Source of the DNA: Spartobacteria bacterium
GTDB taxonomy: Bacteria > Verrucomicrobiota > Verrucomicrobiia > Chthoniobacterales > Chthoniobacteraceae
Reading direction: 5' to 3'
Length of the DNA stretch: 6,130 bases
NCBI GenBank assembly: GCA_025355595.1
Contig: JANXZI010000023.1
Location: 1 to 6,130, forward strand
Shown here: positions 1-5,594 of the stretch, piece by piece
Numbering within the stretch: position 1 is the stretch's first letter
Layout of the letters: every line of letters starts with the position of its first letter
Notes under the pieces: model-generated
What the model saw: the letters and a program-made list of their open reading frames with translations, nothing else
Told to the model about the DNA's origin: nothing
Databases searched by the model: none
Position numbers and translations under genes: made by a program

Positions 1-924
1 GTCGAAGGTGATCGTGAAGAGCACCTGCGCCTTCGCACGCGGGCCGAGCGGTGTCTGCGAGGCGGCCTTGTCCTTGCCGTCCACCTTCAAAGTCACGCGC
101 AAGTCGGCATGGTTGGCGTCGCCGAAATTGCGAAGGTTCGCACGGATCTGCACCTTCTGCCCGACGCCGACCATGAGCCGCGAAAAATCGAGTGACTCGA
201 TGGCGACGTTTTCCTTCACCTCCTGGCCCACGTCCCAAAATGTGACACTCGGCGCGGTGGGCAGGCTGCGGATGCGCTGCAACGCACGCCCGATGAGCGC
301 GTCGTCGGTCGCTGGAAAACTCACGCGCTGGAAATCCGTGAGCACCACGACCTGCCGCGCGCTCTCGTGCATTTTCTCCAGCGCACCCGCGCCGAGGTCG
401 AGCGCGGCGGGGATTTTTGCCGAGCCGAATCCGGCGGTGGATTTCGTGAGCGCCTGCGTGACTCGCGAGAGGTCGTAGCTCGGTGCATCAAGCAGCCCGC
501 GCCCGCCCTCGCCCATCATGATCACATGGGCCTCGGAGCCTGCGCGGAGTTCATTGAGCAAGCGCAGCGTCTCGTCCTTCGCGATGCCGAAACTTGTCGT
601 GCCCGCGCGCGCGGCATCCATCGAGTAGCTGTTGTCGAGCAGCACGACGGTCGAGGTCTTCGCGTTGCCGAGCAGCGAACTCGCGCCTTTCCACAACGGA
701 CGCGCCATCGCGAGCGCGAGCAGCGCGGGGATGCAGCAGCGGATCGCGAGCAGGATCCACTGCTCGATCTGGATGCGGCGGCGGTTGGTCTTGAGGACCG
801 CTTCGAGCAGGTGCATCGCGCCCCACTTCACGATCTTGAAACGGCTCTTGTGAAAAAGGTGGATGATGAGCGGGATCGCGAAGGCGGCGGTGCCGAAGAG
901 GAGGGCAGCGTTGAGGAAGTTCAT
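1..924 (-). CDS. BatA-type membrane protein with VWA domain (partial, C-terminus beyond left edge)
   Basis: The frame is open from the ATG at 924-922 to the left edge of the window, giving the first 308 residues. Residues 1-75 match the BatA N-terminal double-transmembrane domain: a hydrophobic segment at about 5-23 (ending IIHLF), a basic stretch (KSRFK, KTNRRR) and a second hydrophobic segment at about 56-74. A von Willebrand A domain follows, with the metal-binding DxSxS motif as D97-N-S99-Y-S101 and a later LTD at 195-197. From about 240 the chain looks like a beta-rich CARDB/Ig-like domain (NLRNFGDA at 264-271). In this family the VWA domain is usually membrane-anchored and works with MoxR and DUF58 partners, whose genes lie directly upstream. 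The start is supported by AGGAGG at 935-940, 10 bases away. The ATG overlaps the stop of the preceding four-helix-bundle ORF (ATGA). Family assignment is secure; the exact function is not known. Confidence 0.9.
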   Translation of the reverse strand, partial: MNFLNAALLFGTAAFAIPLIIHLFHKSRFKIVKWGAMHLLEAVLKTNRRRIQIEQWILLAIRCCIPALLALAMARPLWKGASSLLGNAKTSTVVLLDNSYSMDAARAGTTSFGIAKDETLRLLNELRAGSEAHVIMMGEGGRGLLDAPSYDLSRVTQALTKSTAGFGSAKIPAALDLGAGALEKMHESARQVVVLTDFQRVSFPATDDALIGRALQRIRSLPTAPSVTFWDVGQEVKENVAIESLDFSRLMVGVGQKVQIRANLRNFGDANHADLRVTLKVDGKDKAASQTPLGPRAKAQVLFTITFD

Positions 925-1559
925 TTTTTCCGGGCCTCCTTCCTGTATTTCACCGGCCCTGCGGGTGGCTGAACTTTGGGAGATGCACCGTTAACATCTA
1001 ACATCGAACTTCTAACTTCTAACACCCAAGGGCCGAGCAGCCACGGGTCCCATTCTTCGTCTGTGAAAGGCGTGTCTTCCCTCACTCTTGCGGAGTCCTC
1101 GTCGCGTTTGCGCCGTTTTGCCGTTTGGATGCTCTTTGCGAAAATTGCGCAAAGCTCCCGCGTTTCCTGAAGCAGCGACTCGGCTTTTTTGGGTTTGTCG
1201 AGGAGAGGAACGCGATGGATGAGCTTCAGCCAGCGCTGCGACTCGTTCAGTTCCTTGAGGCAGACTTTGAGCTTGTGGATGAAGTCATCCAGCGACTCAG
1301 CCGCCTGCGCTTCGCCATGATTTGACAATGGCGAAGTGCCGGAGCGCAAGAGTTGTCCGCCCACATGAGTCGCAGCCTTGCGGTTCTGCAATGCCTCGAC
1401 CAACCGTATGACACGAGCAGCATATTCGAGCAGCCGTTCTTCGATGTCGTAGATCATCGGCTCACTGCCACCCACTTTAGGAGTCAGGCGTTCGATGTTC
1501 GATGTTAGACGTTCAGCCCCCGGCAGGGCCTCGTGTCCGCGCGCTTCGCCCGCTTTCAT
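921..1559 (-). CDS. Four-helix-bundle protein (23S rRNA intervening-sequence protein family), extended ORF
   Basis: The 212-residue ORF contains a core, from M35 to about R150, that matches the four-helix-bundle / S23 intervening-sequence-protein family (TIGR02436-like, related to the Avd accessory protein of diversity-generating retroelements). Diagnostic stretches are YDIEERLLEYAARVIRL (37-53), GGQLLRSGTSPLSNHGEAQ (67-85), KLKVCLKELNESQRWLK (96-112) and the last helix at about 124-148. An acidic, Trp-rich tail follows (FTDEEWDPWLLGPW, 165-178). Family members are usually about 115-130 residues; the extra N-terminal 34 and C-terminal residues after about 178 are translated inverted repeats and heptamer repeats. 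The start at 1559 is chosen because it overlaps the DUF58 stop as ATGA and has AGGAGG 11 bases upstream. M35 at 1457 fits the usual family start but has only a weak GGTGG in front; both share the stop at 921. GC content by hand count (about 53-57%) is below that of the neighbouring DUF58 gene (about 65% in one 120-base sample). The molecular role of free-standing members is not established. Confidence 0.85.
   Translation of the reverse strand: MKAGEARGHEALPGAERLTSNIERLTPKVGGSEPMIYDIEERLLEYAARVIRLVEALQNRKAATHVGGQLLRSGTSPLSNHGEAQAAESLDDFIHKLKVCLKELNESQRWLKLIHRVPLLDKPKKAESLLQETRELCAIFAKSIQTAKRRKRDEDSARVREDTPFTDEEWDPWLLGPWVLEVRSSMLDVNGASPKVQPPAGPVKYRKEARKK
935..940 (-). promoter_or_regulatory. 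Ribosome binding site of the BatA/VWA gene
   Basis: The minus strand reads AGGAGG here, 10 bases before the ATG at 924. It lies outside the inverted repeat that begins at 955, so the BatA-type gene kept its own ribosome binding site regardless of the cassette upstream. Confidence 0.7.
955..974 (+). repeat. Left terminal inverted repeat
   Basis: The plus strand reads GGCCCTGCGGGTGGCTGAAC. Its partner at 1511-1530, read on the minus strand, is identical except at positions 9 and 12. The mismatches leave two 8-base perfectly pairing blocks, GGCCCTGC and GGCTGAAC. Confidence 0.8.
990..1023 (-). repeat. Left heptamer repeat array (GTTNGAN type)
   Basis: On the minus strand this 34-base stretch is four 7-base units, GTTAGAA, GTTAGAA, GTTCGAT and GTTAGAT, followed by GTTAAC. 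It encodes the C-terminal residues around EVRSSMLDVN. The units at 997-1009 form a perfect 13-base inverted repeat with 1497-1509. From memory, SMLDV-like peptides are frequent in hypothetical proteins of Verrucomicrobiota, which suggests this repeat is dispersed in such genomes. Confidence 0.75.
1490..1517 (+). repeat. Right heptamer repeat array (GTTNGAN type)
   Basis: The plus strand is four 7-base units: GTTCGAT, GTTCGAT, GTTAGAC and GTTCAGC. The last unit runs into the terminal inverted repeat. The array points opposite to the left array, so the two ends of a transcript can pair. It encodes the N-terminal ERLTSNIERLT of the extended ORF on the minus strand. Confidence 0.75.
1511..1530 (-). 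repeat. Right terminal inverted repeat
   Basis: The minus strand reads GGCCCTGCCGGGGGCTGAAC, which matches the plus strand at 955-974 at 18 of 20 positions. It is translated in frame as part of the N-terminal extension of the four-helix-bundle ORF (residues ALPGAE). Confidence 0.8.
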
Positions 1560-2461
1560 CCCCGCGCCAGCCTCCTGCTCAAATAAGCCGCGAGCGCCTT
1601 CGCATACGGCTCATCGGTCGTAAACGGCACGAGGTCCACCTTGTGCCGGCGGCAGCCGCGCGTGAGTTCGCTGCGGAATTTTTCGAGGTTTGCGAGATAG
1701 GCCTGCTTCAGGATCGCGGGGTCGAGCAGGTGCTTCACGCCGTCGCGCTCCATGCACTCGAACTGCGTCCAACCTTTGAATTGAAACGCCAACTCATCCG
1801 GGTGCCAGATTTGGAAGACGAGGATCTCGTGCCGCGCGTGGCGGAAATGCGCGAGGGCTTTCAGGAAATTTGAGACCTCGCCGAAGCAGTCGCTGATGAT
1901 GATGAGCAGGCCGCGGCGGTGCAGCTTCGGCACGAGATCGTGGAAGACCTTGCCGAGTTCCGTCTCGCCGCCGGGCTTGCCGGCTTCGAGTTCGCTGAGG
2001 ATCGTCCGCATGTGACTCACGCGCGAGCGCGGCGGGATGTAGCGGCGGATCTGCGTGTCAAACGTGACGAGGCCGACGCCGTCCGACTGCTGGAGCATGA
2101 GATACGAGAGACACGCCGCCAGCTTTGTCGCGTATTCGAATTTGCTCACGCCGCCGTCTTTTCCGCCGCCGTAGTCCATCGAGCCGCTGCGGTCGAGGAT
2201 GATGGTCGCGCGGAGGTTCGTCTCCTCCTCGTATTCGCGGATGTAGTAGCGGTCGCTGCGCGCGAAGACGCGCCAGTCAATGTGGCGGATTTCGTCGCCG
2301 GGCACGTACTGCCGGTGCTGCTTGAACTCGACGCTAAAGCCCTTGTGAGGCGACCGATGCATGCCGGTGGTGAAGCCCTCGACGACCTGACGCGCGAACA
2401 CCTGCAGGTTCGAGATGCGCTGGAGGTCGGACGGTGTGAGGAAGTCCGAGACGTGGGCCAT
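1556..2461 (-). CDS. DUF58 domain-containing protein with VWA-like fold
   Basis: The 301-residue protein is full length for a short DUF58 member. The family signature lies at about 50-80 (RQYVPGDEIRHIDWRVFA, then YYIREYEEE). A VWA-type metal site follows, with D90-R-S92-G-S94, T167 in GGETELG and D191 in IIISDCFG, so all the usual MIDAS ligands are present. No transmembrane segment or signal peptide is seen, so the protein is probably cytosolic or peripheral at the membrane. DUF58 proteins are typically encoded next to MoxR ATPases, as here, 27 bases after the MoxR stop. The start ATG at 2461 has no clear Shine-Dalgarno sequence, but no better start fits the homologous N-terminus (SDFLTPSDLQRISNLQ). 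The stop overlaps the next ORF as ATGA. Function within the MoxR module (substrate or adaptor role) is only generally known. Confidence 0.93.
   Translation of the reverse strand: MAHVSDFLTPSDLQRISNLQVFARQVVEGFTTGMHRSPHKGFSVEFKQHRQYVPGDEIRHIDWRVFARSDRYYIREYEEETNLRATIILDRSGSMDYGGGKDGGVSKFEYATKLAACLSYLMLQQSDGVGLVTFDTQIRRYIPPRSRVSHMRTILSELEAGKPGGETELGKVFHDLVPKLHRRGLLIIISDCFGEVSNFLKALAHFRHARHEILVFQIWHPDELAFQFKGWTQFECMERDGVKHLLDPAILKQAYLANLEKFRSELTRGCRRHKVDLVPFTTDEPYAKALAAYLSRRLARG
1571..1576 (-). promoter_or_regulatory. Ribosome binding site inside the DUF58 3' end
   Basis: The minus strand reads AGGAGG, 11 bases before the ATG at 1559, and lies within the last codons of the DUF58 gene. It decides in favour of the 1559 start for the downstream ORF, whose ATG overlaps the DUF58 TGA stop. 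Confidence 0.6.
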
Positions 2462-2488
2462 GCCGTGCGGAAGATCGGAATTCCGGAA

Positions 2489-3523
2489 TTACAGCGCGCG
2501 CTTGGCCTCGCCGCGCGGGACGCTTTTCAGGATGCGGAGCACGATGTCGTCCACGCTGATGCCTTCGGCTTCGGCGTTGAAAGTCGGCACGATGCGGTGG
2601 CGCAGGACGGGGAGCGCGAGCGCCTCGATGTCATCAAGCGTGACGTGGAAGCGGCCCTGCAAAACGGCACGCACTTTTCCGGCGAGGACAAGGTTCTGGC
2701 ACGCGCGCGGGCCGGCACCCCAGTTGATCAGCTCTTTCACAAATGCGGGCGCGTCGGGTTCGTTCGGGCGCGAGATGCGGACGACGTCGAGCACGAAGTC
2801 CATGACGTGATCCGGCACGGGGACTTTGCGGACGACTTTTTGCAGCTCAAGAATCTGCGCGCCGCTGAGCACGGGCTGGATTTCGGAGACGAAGGTGCCG
2901 GTCGTGCGCATGACGATCTGCCGCTCCTCGTCGCGGCTTGGGTAGCCGACATTCACGAGGAAAAGAAAGCGGTCGCGCTGCGCCTCGGGGAGCGGGTAGG
3001 TGCCTTCCTGCTCGATCGGATTTTGCGTAGCGAGGACGAAGAATGGCTGATCGAGCTCGAAGGTCTTGCCGCCGATGGTCACGTGCTTTTCCTGCATCGC
3101 CTCAAGCAGCGCGGCCTGCGTTTTCGGCGGCGTGCGGTTGATTTCATCCGCGAGCAGCATCTGCGTGAAGATGGGGCCTTTTTGAAAGACGAACTGGCGG
3201 TGACCGGTCGAGGATTCCTGGATGATGTCGGTGCCGGTGATGTCCGACGGCATCAGATCCGGCGTGAACTGAATGCGGCGGAAGCCCATGTTCAGCGCCT
3301 GCGAAAGCGTGCGGACCATCGCAGTTTTTGCGAGGCCGGGCACGCCTTCGAGCAGGCAGTGGCCGCCGGCGAGTACGGCGATGAGGAGCTGCTCGATCAC
3401 TTCCTTCTGCCCGACGATAAACTTCGCCATCTCGCGTGTTATTTTCTGATACGCGTCCACGAGTTGAGCGGCGGCGGCCTTGTCGTCGAATACTGGGGTT
3501 GGCGGATTGTCGGTCGTGGTCAT
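2489..3523 (-). CDS. MoxR family AAA+ ATPase
   Basis: The 344-residue protein is of normal length for the MoxR family. The AAA+ motifs appear in order: Walker A GVPGLAKT (60-67), the family stretch QFTPDLMPSDITGTD (85-99), Walker B LLADEINR (123-130), sensor 1 ATQNP (165-169), an arginine-finger region EAQRDRF (180-186), and sensor 2 near WGAGPRA (268-274) in the C-terminal lid. MoxR ATPases are thought to use ATP hydrolysis to remodel or activate VWA-domain partners; here those would be the DUF58 and BatA-type proteins encoded downstream. It is the first gene of the operon after the terminator at 3549-3586. The ATG at 3523 has no recognisable Shine-Dalgarno sequence. The precise substrate cannot be deduced. 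Confidence 0.96.
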   Translation of the reverse strand: MTTTDNPPTPVFDDKAAAAQLVDAYQKITREMAKFIVGQKEVIEQLLIAVLAGGHCLLEGVPGLAKTAMVRTLSQALNMGFRRIQFTPDLMPSDITGTDIIQESSTGHRQFVFQKGPIFTQMLLADEINRTPPKTQAALLEAMQEKHVTIGGKTFELDQPFFVLATQNPIEQEGTYPLPEAQRDRFLFLVNVGYPSRDEERQIVMRTTGTFVSEIQPVLSGAQILELQKVVRKVPVPDHVMDFVLDVVRISRPNEPDAPAFVKELINWGAGPRACQNLVLAGKVRAVLQGRFHVTLDDIEALALPVLRHRIVPTFNAEAEGISVDDIVLRILKSVPRGEAKRAL

Positions 3524-3548
3524 GTAGGTTGGTAAAGTCGTCTTATGG

Positions 3549-3586
3549 CAAAGAAAACGCCGTTCGGCGAGGAACGTCGAACGGCG
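3549..3586 (-). terminator. Rho-independent terminator between the sigma/anti-sigma pair and moxR
   Basis: On the minus strand a 9-base-pair perfect stem, CGCCGTTCG with CGAACGGCG (plus-strand arms 3578-3586 and 3558-3566), encloses an 11-base loop and is followed at once by TTTTCTTTG. It lies 33 bases after the stop of the anti-sigma-like gene. No T-run follows the stem on the plus strand, so it should act on minus-strand transcripts only. It lies 25 bases before the moxR start, so an attenuator role with partial read-through is also possible. Confidence 0.8.
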
Positions 3587-3619
3587 TCAAATCCAGTGCG
3601 CCTGGAGCAGTCGCACGTC

Positions 3620-4177
3620 TTACATCTCTGCAATCTCAGGCAGCGGATCGATCCACACCGGCGGCGTGCAGATGGCTGGCTGTGCGGCGAACTGCCACTC
3701 GGTGGTGGCCTCCGCAAGATGACCAGAAGATTTTTCGAGCCGGCTGCGGAATTCCTCGACGCTGCGCGCAAAACCTTTTTCGTGAACATCGGCGACGAGG
3801 CCCTGCACGGCCTGCCCGGCGGATGCTAGGCGGTCCACGGCGGCACCGCTCTTTTGCCAGAATCCGGGGCGCGTCGCGGTGAAGGCGGTGCCTGCGGAGA
3901 GCAGGAGAATCGCTGCGGCTTTCTGCAAAATCCCGCGCCAGCGCCACGCGGGCACATCGAGCACTTTTGCGCGCTGCTCGGCGTTCAGCGTCAGCTCTTC
4001 GGAGTCGTCGCGTTCCATGCCGTCCTTCAGCATTTCGCTGAATTCGAGCATTTGGACTACGTCGTGGCGGCATTCCTCGGAAACTCCGAGCATGCTTTCG
4101 ACGTATAGGCGCTCGTCCGGGGGGAGTTCGTTGAGCGCGTAGTCGGTTAGGTCTTGGTCTGTCAGTCTCCCTCTCAT
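3620..4177 (-). CDS. Membrane anti-sigma-factor-like protein
   Basis: The 185-residue protein has an acidic cytosolic N-terminus (about 1-80), one hydrophobic segment at about 83-101 (ILQKAAAILLLSAGTAFTA), and a C-terminal part of about 85 residues predicted outside the membrane. The start LTDQDLTDYALNELPPDER resembles the N-terminus of putative anti-sigma factors in which a short helical region binds the sigma factor. The HxxxCxxC zinc motif of ZAS-type anti-sigma factors is absent; the only cysteines are C36 and C170. The gene starts 12 bases after the stop of the ECF sigma gene and has AGGAG at 4187-4191, so the two are almost certainly co-transcribed and coupled. Role as anti-sigma factor is inferred from context and topology; no domain beyond the N-terminal similarity is recognised. 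Confidence 0.75.
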   Translation of the reverse strand: MRGRLTDQDLTDYALNELPPDERLYVESMLGVSEECRHDVVQMLEFSEMLKDGMERDDSEELTLNAEQRAKVLDVPAWRWRGILQKAAAILLLSAGTAFTATRPGFWQKSGAAVDRLASAGQAVQGLVADVHEKGFARSVEEFRSRLEKSSGHLAEATTEWQFAAQPAICTPPVWIDPLPEIAEM

Positions 4178-4186
4178 TGCAGTGTA

Positions 4187-4191
4187 CTCCT
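4187..4191 (-). promoter_or_regulatory. Ribosome binding site of the anti-sigma-like gene
   Basis: The minus strand reads AGGAG, 9 bases before the ATG at 4177, and overlaps the stop codon of the sigma gene. It supports this start over internal alternatives. Confidence 0.65.
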
Positions 4192-4768
4192 ATGATGCGG
4201 CCCGTTTGGCCAGATAGATGATCTTTTCGTCCTTGTCGTCGCGTTCCATTTTTCCGCGCAGGTTGCGCATGGCGGCGTTCAAAATAAATCCCACATTCCC
4301 CACACTCAGCCCGGTGATCTGGCTGATTTCCTGGTAAGAATGGCTCCCGTGGAAGCGGAGGCGGACGACCTCCTGCTGGTTTTTCGGCAGCGACTTCACA
4401 TGCTGCATAAGGCGCTCGACCGTCTCGCGGCGCGACATTTCTTGCAGCGGGCTCACATTGTCCACCCTGCGATGTTCGAACTCCTCCTGATCGACGTAGA
4501 TGTATCGGTCTTCCTTCTTCAGCGATTTCAGCGCGCAGTTCCGGCAGACGGTGAAGAGCCACTGCGAGAGATGCCCCTCGATGGCGGCCTGATCCTGCGT
4601 GTGCAGACGCATAAACGTCTCCTGCACCGTATCGCGAGCACGATCCAGATCCTGGAGGATGCTCAGGGCGTATTGCAGGAGGGGACGTTCAAAACGCTCG
4701 AGAGCGCCCTGAACCCATGCTGATTTCTTTTTGGCTTTGGAGAGGAACATAATTTGTTCTTCACACAT
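4190..4768 (-). CDS. ECF-type RNA polymerase sigma-70 factor
   Basis: The 192-residue protein has the two-domain layout of ECF sigma factors. Region 2 spans about 24-88, with LQYALSILQDLDRARDTVQE (31-50) followed by TFMRLH and the HLSQWLFTVCRNCALKSLKK segment (66-85). A linker (about 89-112) leads to region 4 at about 113-173, with LPKNQQEVVRLRFHGSHSYQ (127-146) and the helix-turn-helix EISQITGLSVGNVGFILNAA. It would bind core RNA polymerase and direct it to promoters that cannot be predicted here. The start at 4768 has GGAG at 4776-4779, 7 bases away; M7 is a weaker alternative. The adjacent membrane protein gene is the likely anti-sigma partner. Such pairs commonly autoregulate, but no matching promoter motif could be identified upstream. 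Confidence 0.9.
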   Translation of the reverse strand: MCEEQIMFLSKAKKKSAWVQGALERFERPLLQYALSILQDLDRARDTVQETFMRLHTQDQAAIEGHLSQWLFTVCRNCALKSLKKEDRYIYVDQEEFEHRRVDNVSPLQEMSRRETVERLMQHVKSLPKNQQEVVRLRFHGSHSYQEISQITGLSVGNVGFILNAAMRNLRGKMERDDKDEKIIYLAKRAAS

Positions 4769-4775
4769 AACCCAA

Positions 4776-4779
4776 CTCC
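4776..4779 (-). promoter_or_regulatory. Ribosome binding site of the sigma factor gene
   Basis: The minus strand reads GGAG, 7 bases before the ATG at 4768. It favours this start over the in-frame ATG at 4750. Confidence 0.5.
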
Positions 4780-4916
4780 GGCGAATTCTTGAGAAGATTT
4801 TTGGACTATTTTCGGCGGGGAAAAATGTGACGCGTGTGCTGTTTCATTTGGACACGCGAGCAAGGACTGACTCCCGCGGCCACCCGCGAATTTCCCCAAA
4901 CAACCGACCATACACC

Positions 4917-5558
4917 ATGAACCACATCACCCGCATCCTCCTCGCCACTGCCACCCTCTCGGCCGCCGCATTCGGCGCAAAATCCGCCGACCTCGCTCCC
5001 GTGCTTGCGAAGCCCGGCCCTGTCACCGTGGACGAAAATTTTTCCGCCAGCGACCTCGGAAAGCTGTGGAATGTCGCGAAGGGAAAATGGGAGGTGAAAG
5101 GCGGCACGCTCGTGGGCAGCGAAAAAAAGGAGGACAGCCACGCGGCGGTCCTCACGCTCGGGCAGAAGAACCACGACTCGGTCATCCGCTTCTCGTTCAA
5201 ATTTGACGGCACGGACAATCTCTCGCTGAGCTACAATCACGCAGCGGGCCACCTTTTCCGCGTGAACATCGCGAAGGATGGCGTGACGATCATGAAGGAC
5301 GGCGACAAGAAGAACCCCGCGATCAAACCCGCACAGCTCGCGAAGGCCGAGGCGACCTTCGCCCAGGGCCAGTGGTACACGATGCTCGTCGAGGTGCAGG
5401 GCACGACGGTCGCCGTCCAGACGGACAACGGCGTGAAACTCTCCGGCGCACACGACGCGCTGAACGTGGACAAGACCGGCTATCGCTTCGTCGTGAAGGG
5501 CGCATCGGTCGCGCTCGCCGACGTGAAGGCGTGGGAGATCGCGGGCGGCGCGAAATAG
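4917..5558 (+). CDS. Secreted DUF1080 / 3-keto-disaccharide-hydrolase-like protein
   Basis: The 213-residue protein begins with a Sec signal peptide (MNHITRILLATATLSAAAFG; cleavage probably after residue 20 or 24), so it is exported to the periplasm or beyond. The mature part fits a single concanavalin-like beta-sandwich of the DUF1080 / 3-keto-disaccharide hydrolase type: ENFSASDLGKLWNVAKGKWE (40-59), GGTLVGSEKKEDSHA (62-76), a central FSFKFDG strand, GQWYTMLVEVQGTTVAVQTD (151-170) and a closing strand VALADVKAWEI (198-208). No catalytic residues can be assigned. The frame stays open upstream to 4731, but the start at 4917 is preferred because the signal peptide begins there and the longer version would overlap the sigma gene. 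No Shine-Dalgarno sequence is seen. It is divergent from the sigma gene across 148 bases. Family call is moderately firm; the substrate is unknown. Confidence 0.8.
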   Translation: MNHITRILLATATLSAAAFGAKSADLAPVLAKPGPVTVDENFSASDLGKLWNVAKGKWEVKGGTLVGSEKKEDSHAAVLTLGQKNHDSVIRFSFKFDGTDNLSLSYNHAAGHLFRVNIAKDGVTIMKDGDKKNPAIKPAQLAKAEATFAQGQWYTMLVEVQGTTVAVQTDNGVKLSGAHDALNVDKTGYRFVVKGASVALADVKAWEIAGGAK

Positions 5559-5594
5559 TTCACTCGCTGCTTTCCGCCGCGCGGGGACTGCGGC

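Larger units (their letters stand above)
955..1530 (-). mobile_element. Putative TIR-bounded cassette carrying the four-helix-bundle gene
   Basis: The block begins and ends with a 20-base inverted repeat matching at 18 of 20 positions (955-974 and 1511-1530). Inside these lie a perfect 13-base inverted repeat (997-1009 and 1497-1509) and arrays of a 7-base GTTNGAN unit. The only gene inside is the four-helix-bundle core; there is no transposase, so movement would have to be supplied in trans or by an unknown mechanism. The length is 576 bases, exactly 192 codons, and both repeats are open in the reading frame of the enclosing ORF. No target-site duplication is visible directly outside the repeats. 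It separates DUF58 from BatA, two genes usually adjacent in this operon type, which supports insertion. The call as a mobile element is an inference from structure; movement is not shown. Confidence 0.6.

Noticed and set aside
8..972. Several plus-strand open frames
   Set aside because: They lie antisense to the BatA/VWA gene, whose transmembrane segments and DxSxS motif are convincing.
955..1530. Diversity-generating retroelement
   Set aside because: The four-helix-bundle protein resembles Avd, but there is no reverse transcriptase, template repeat or variable repeat in the window.
945..1540. Target-site duplication around the cassette
   Set aside because: The bases just outside the repeats (ATTTCACC on the left, TCGTGTCC on the right) do not match, so no duplication is claimed.
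1919..3535. Plus-strand open frame of 538 codons
   Set aside because: It mirrors the MoxR and DUF58 genes, whose minus-strand products carry complete family motifs; the plus-strand translation is rich in Arg, Ala, Asp and His with no recognisable domain, as expected of antisense in GC-rich DNA.
3636..4562. Minus-strand open frame of 308 codons in another frame
   Set aside because: It overlaps the sigma and anti-sigma-like genes, is dominated by Arg/Pro/Ala and has no recognisable domain; the two genes in the other frame are clear.
4769..4916. Promoters in the divergent region
   Set aside because: Candidate hexamers such as TTGAGA and TTGGAC and a GAAAC core are present, but none has a matching second element at acceptable spacing, so no promoter is called.
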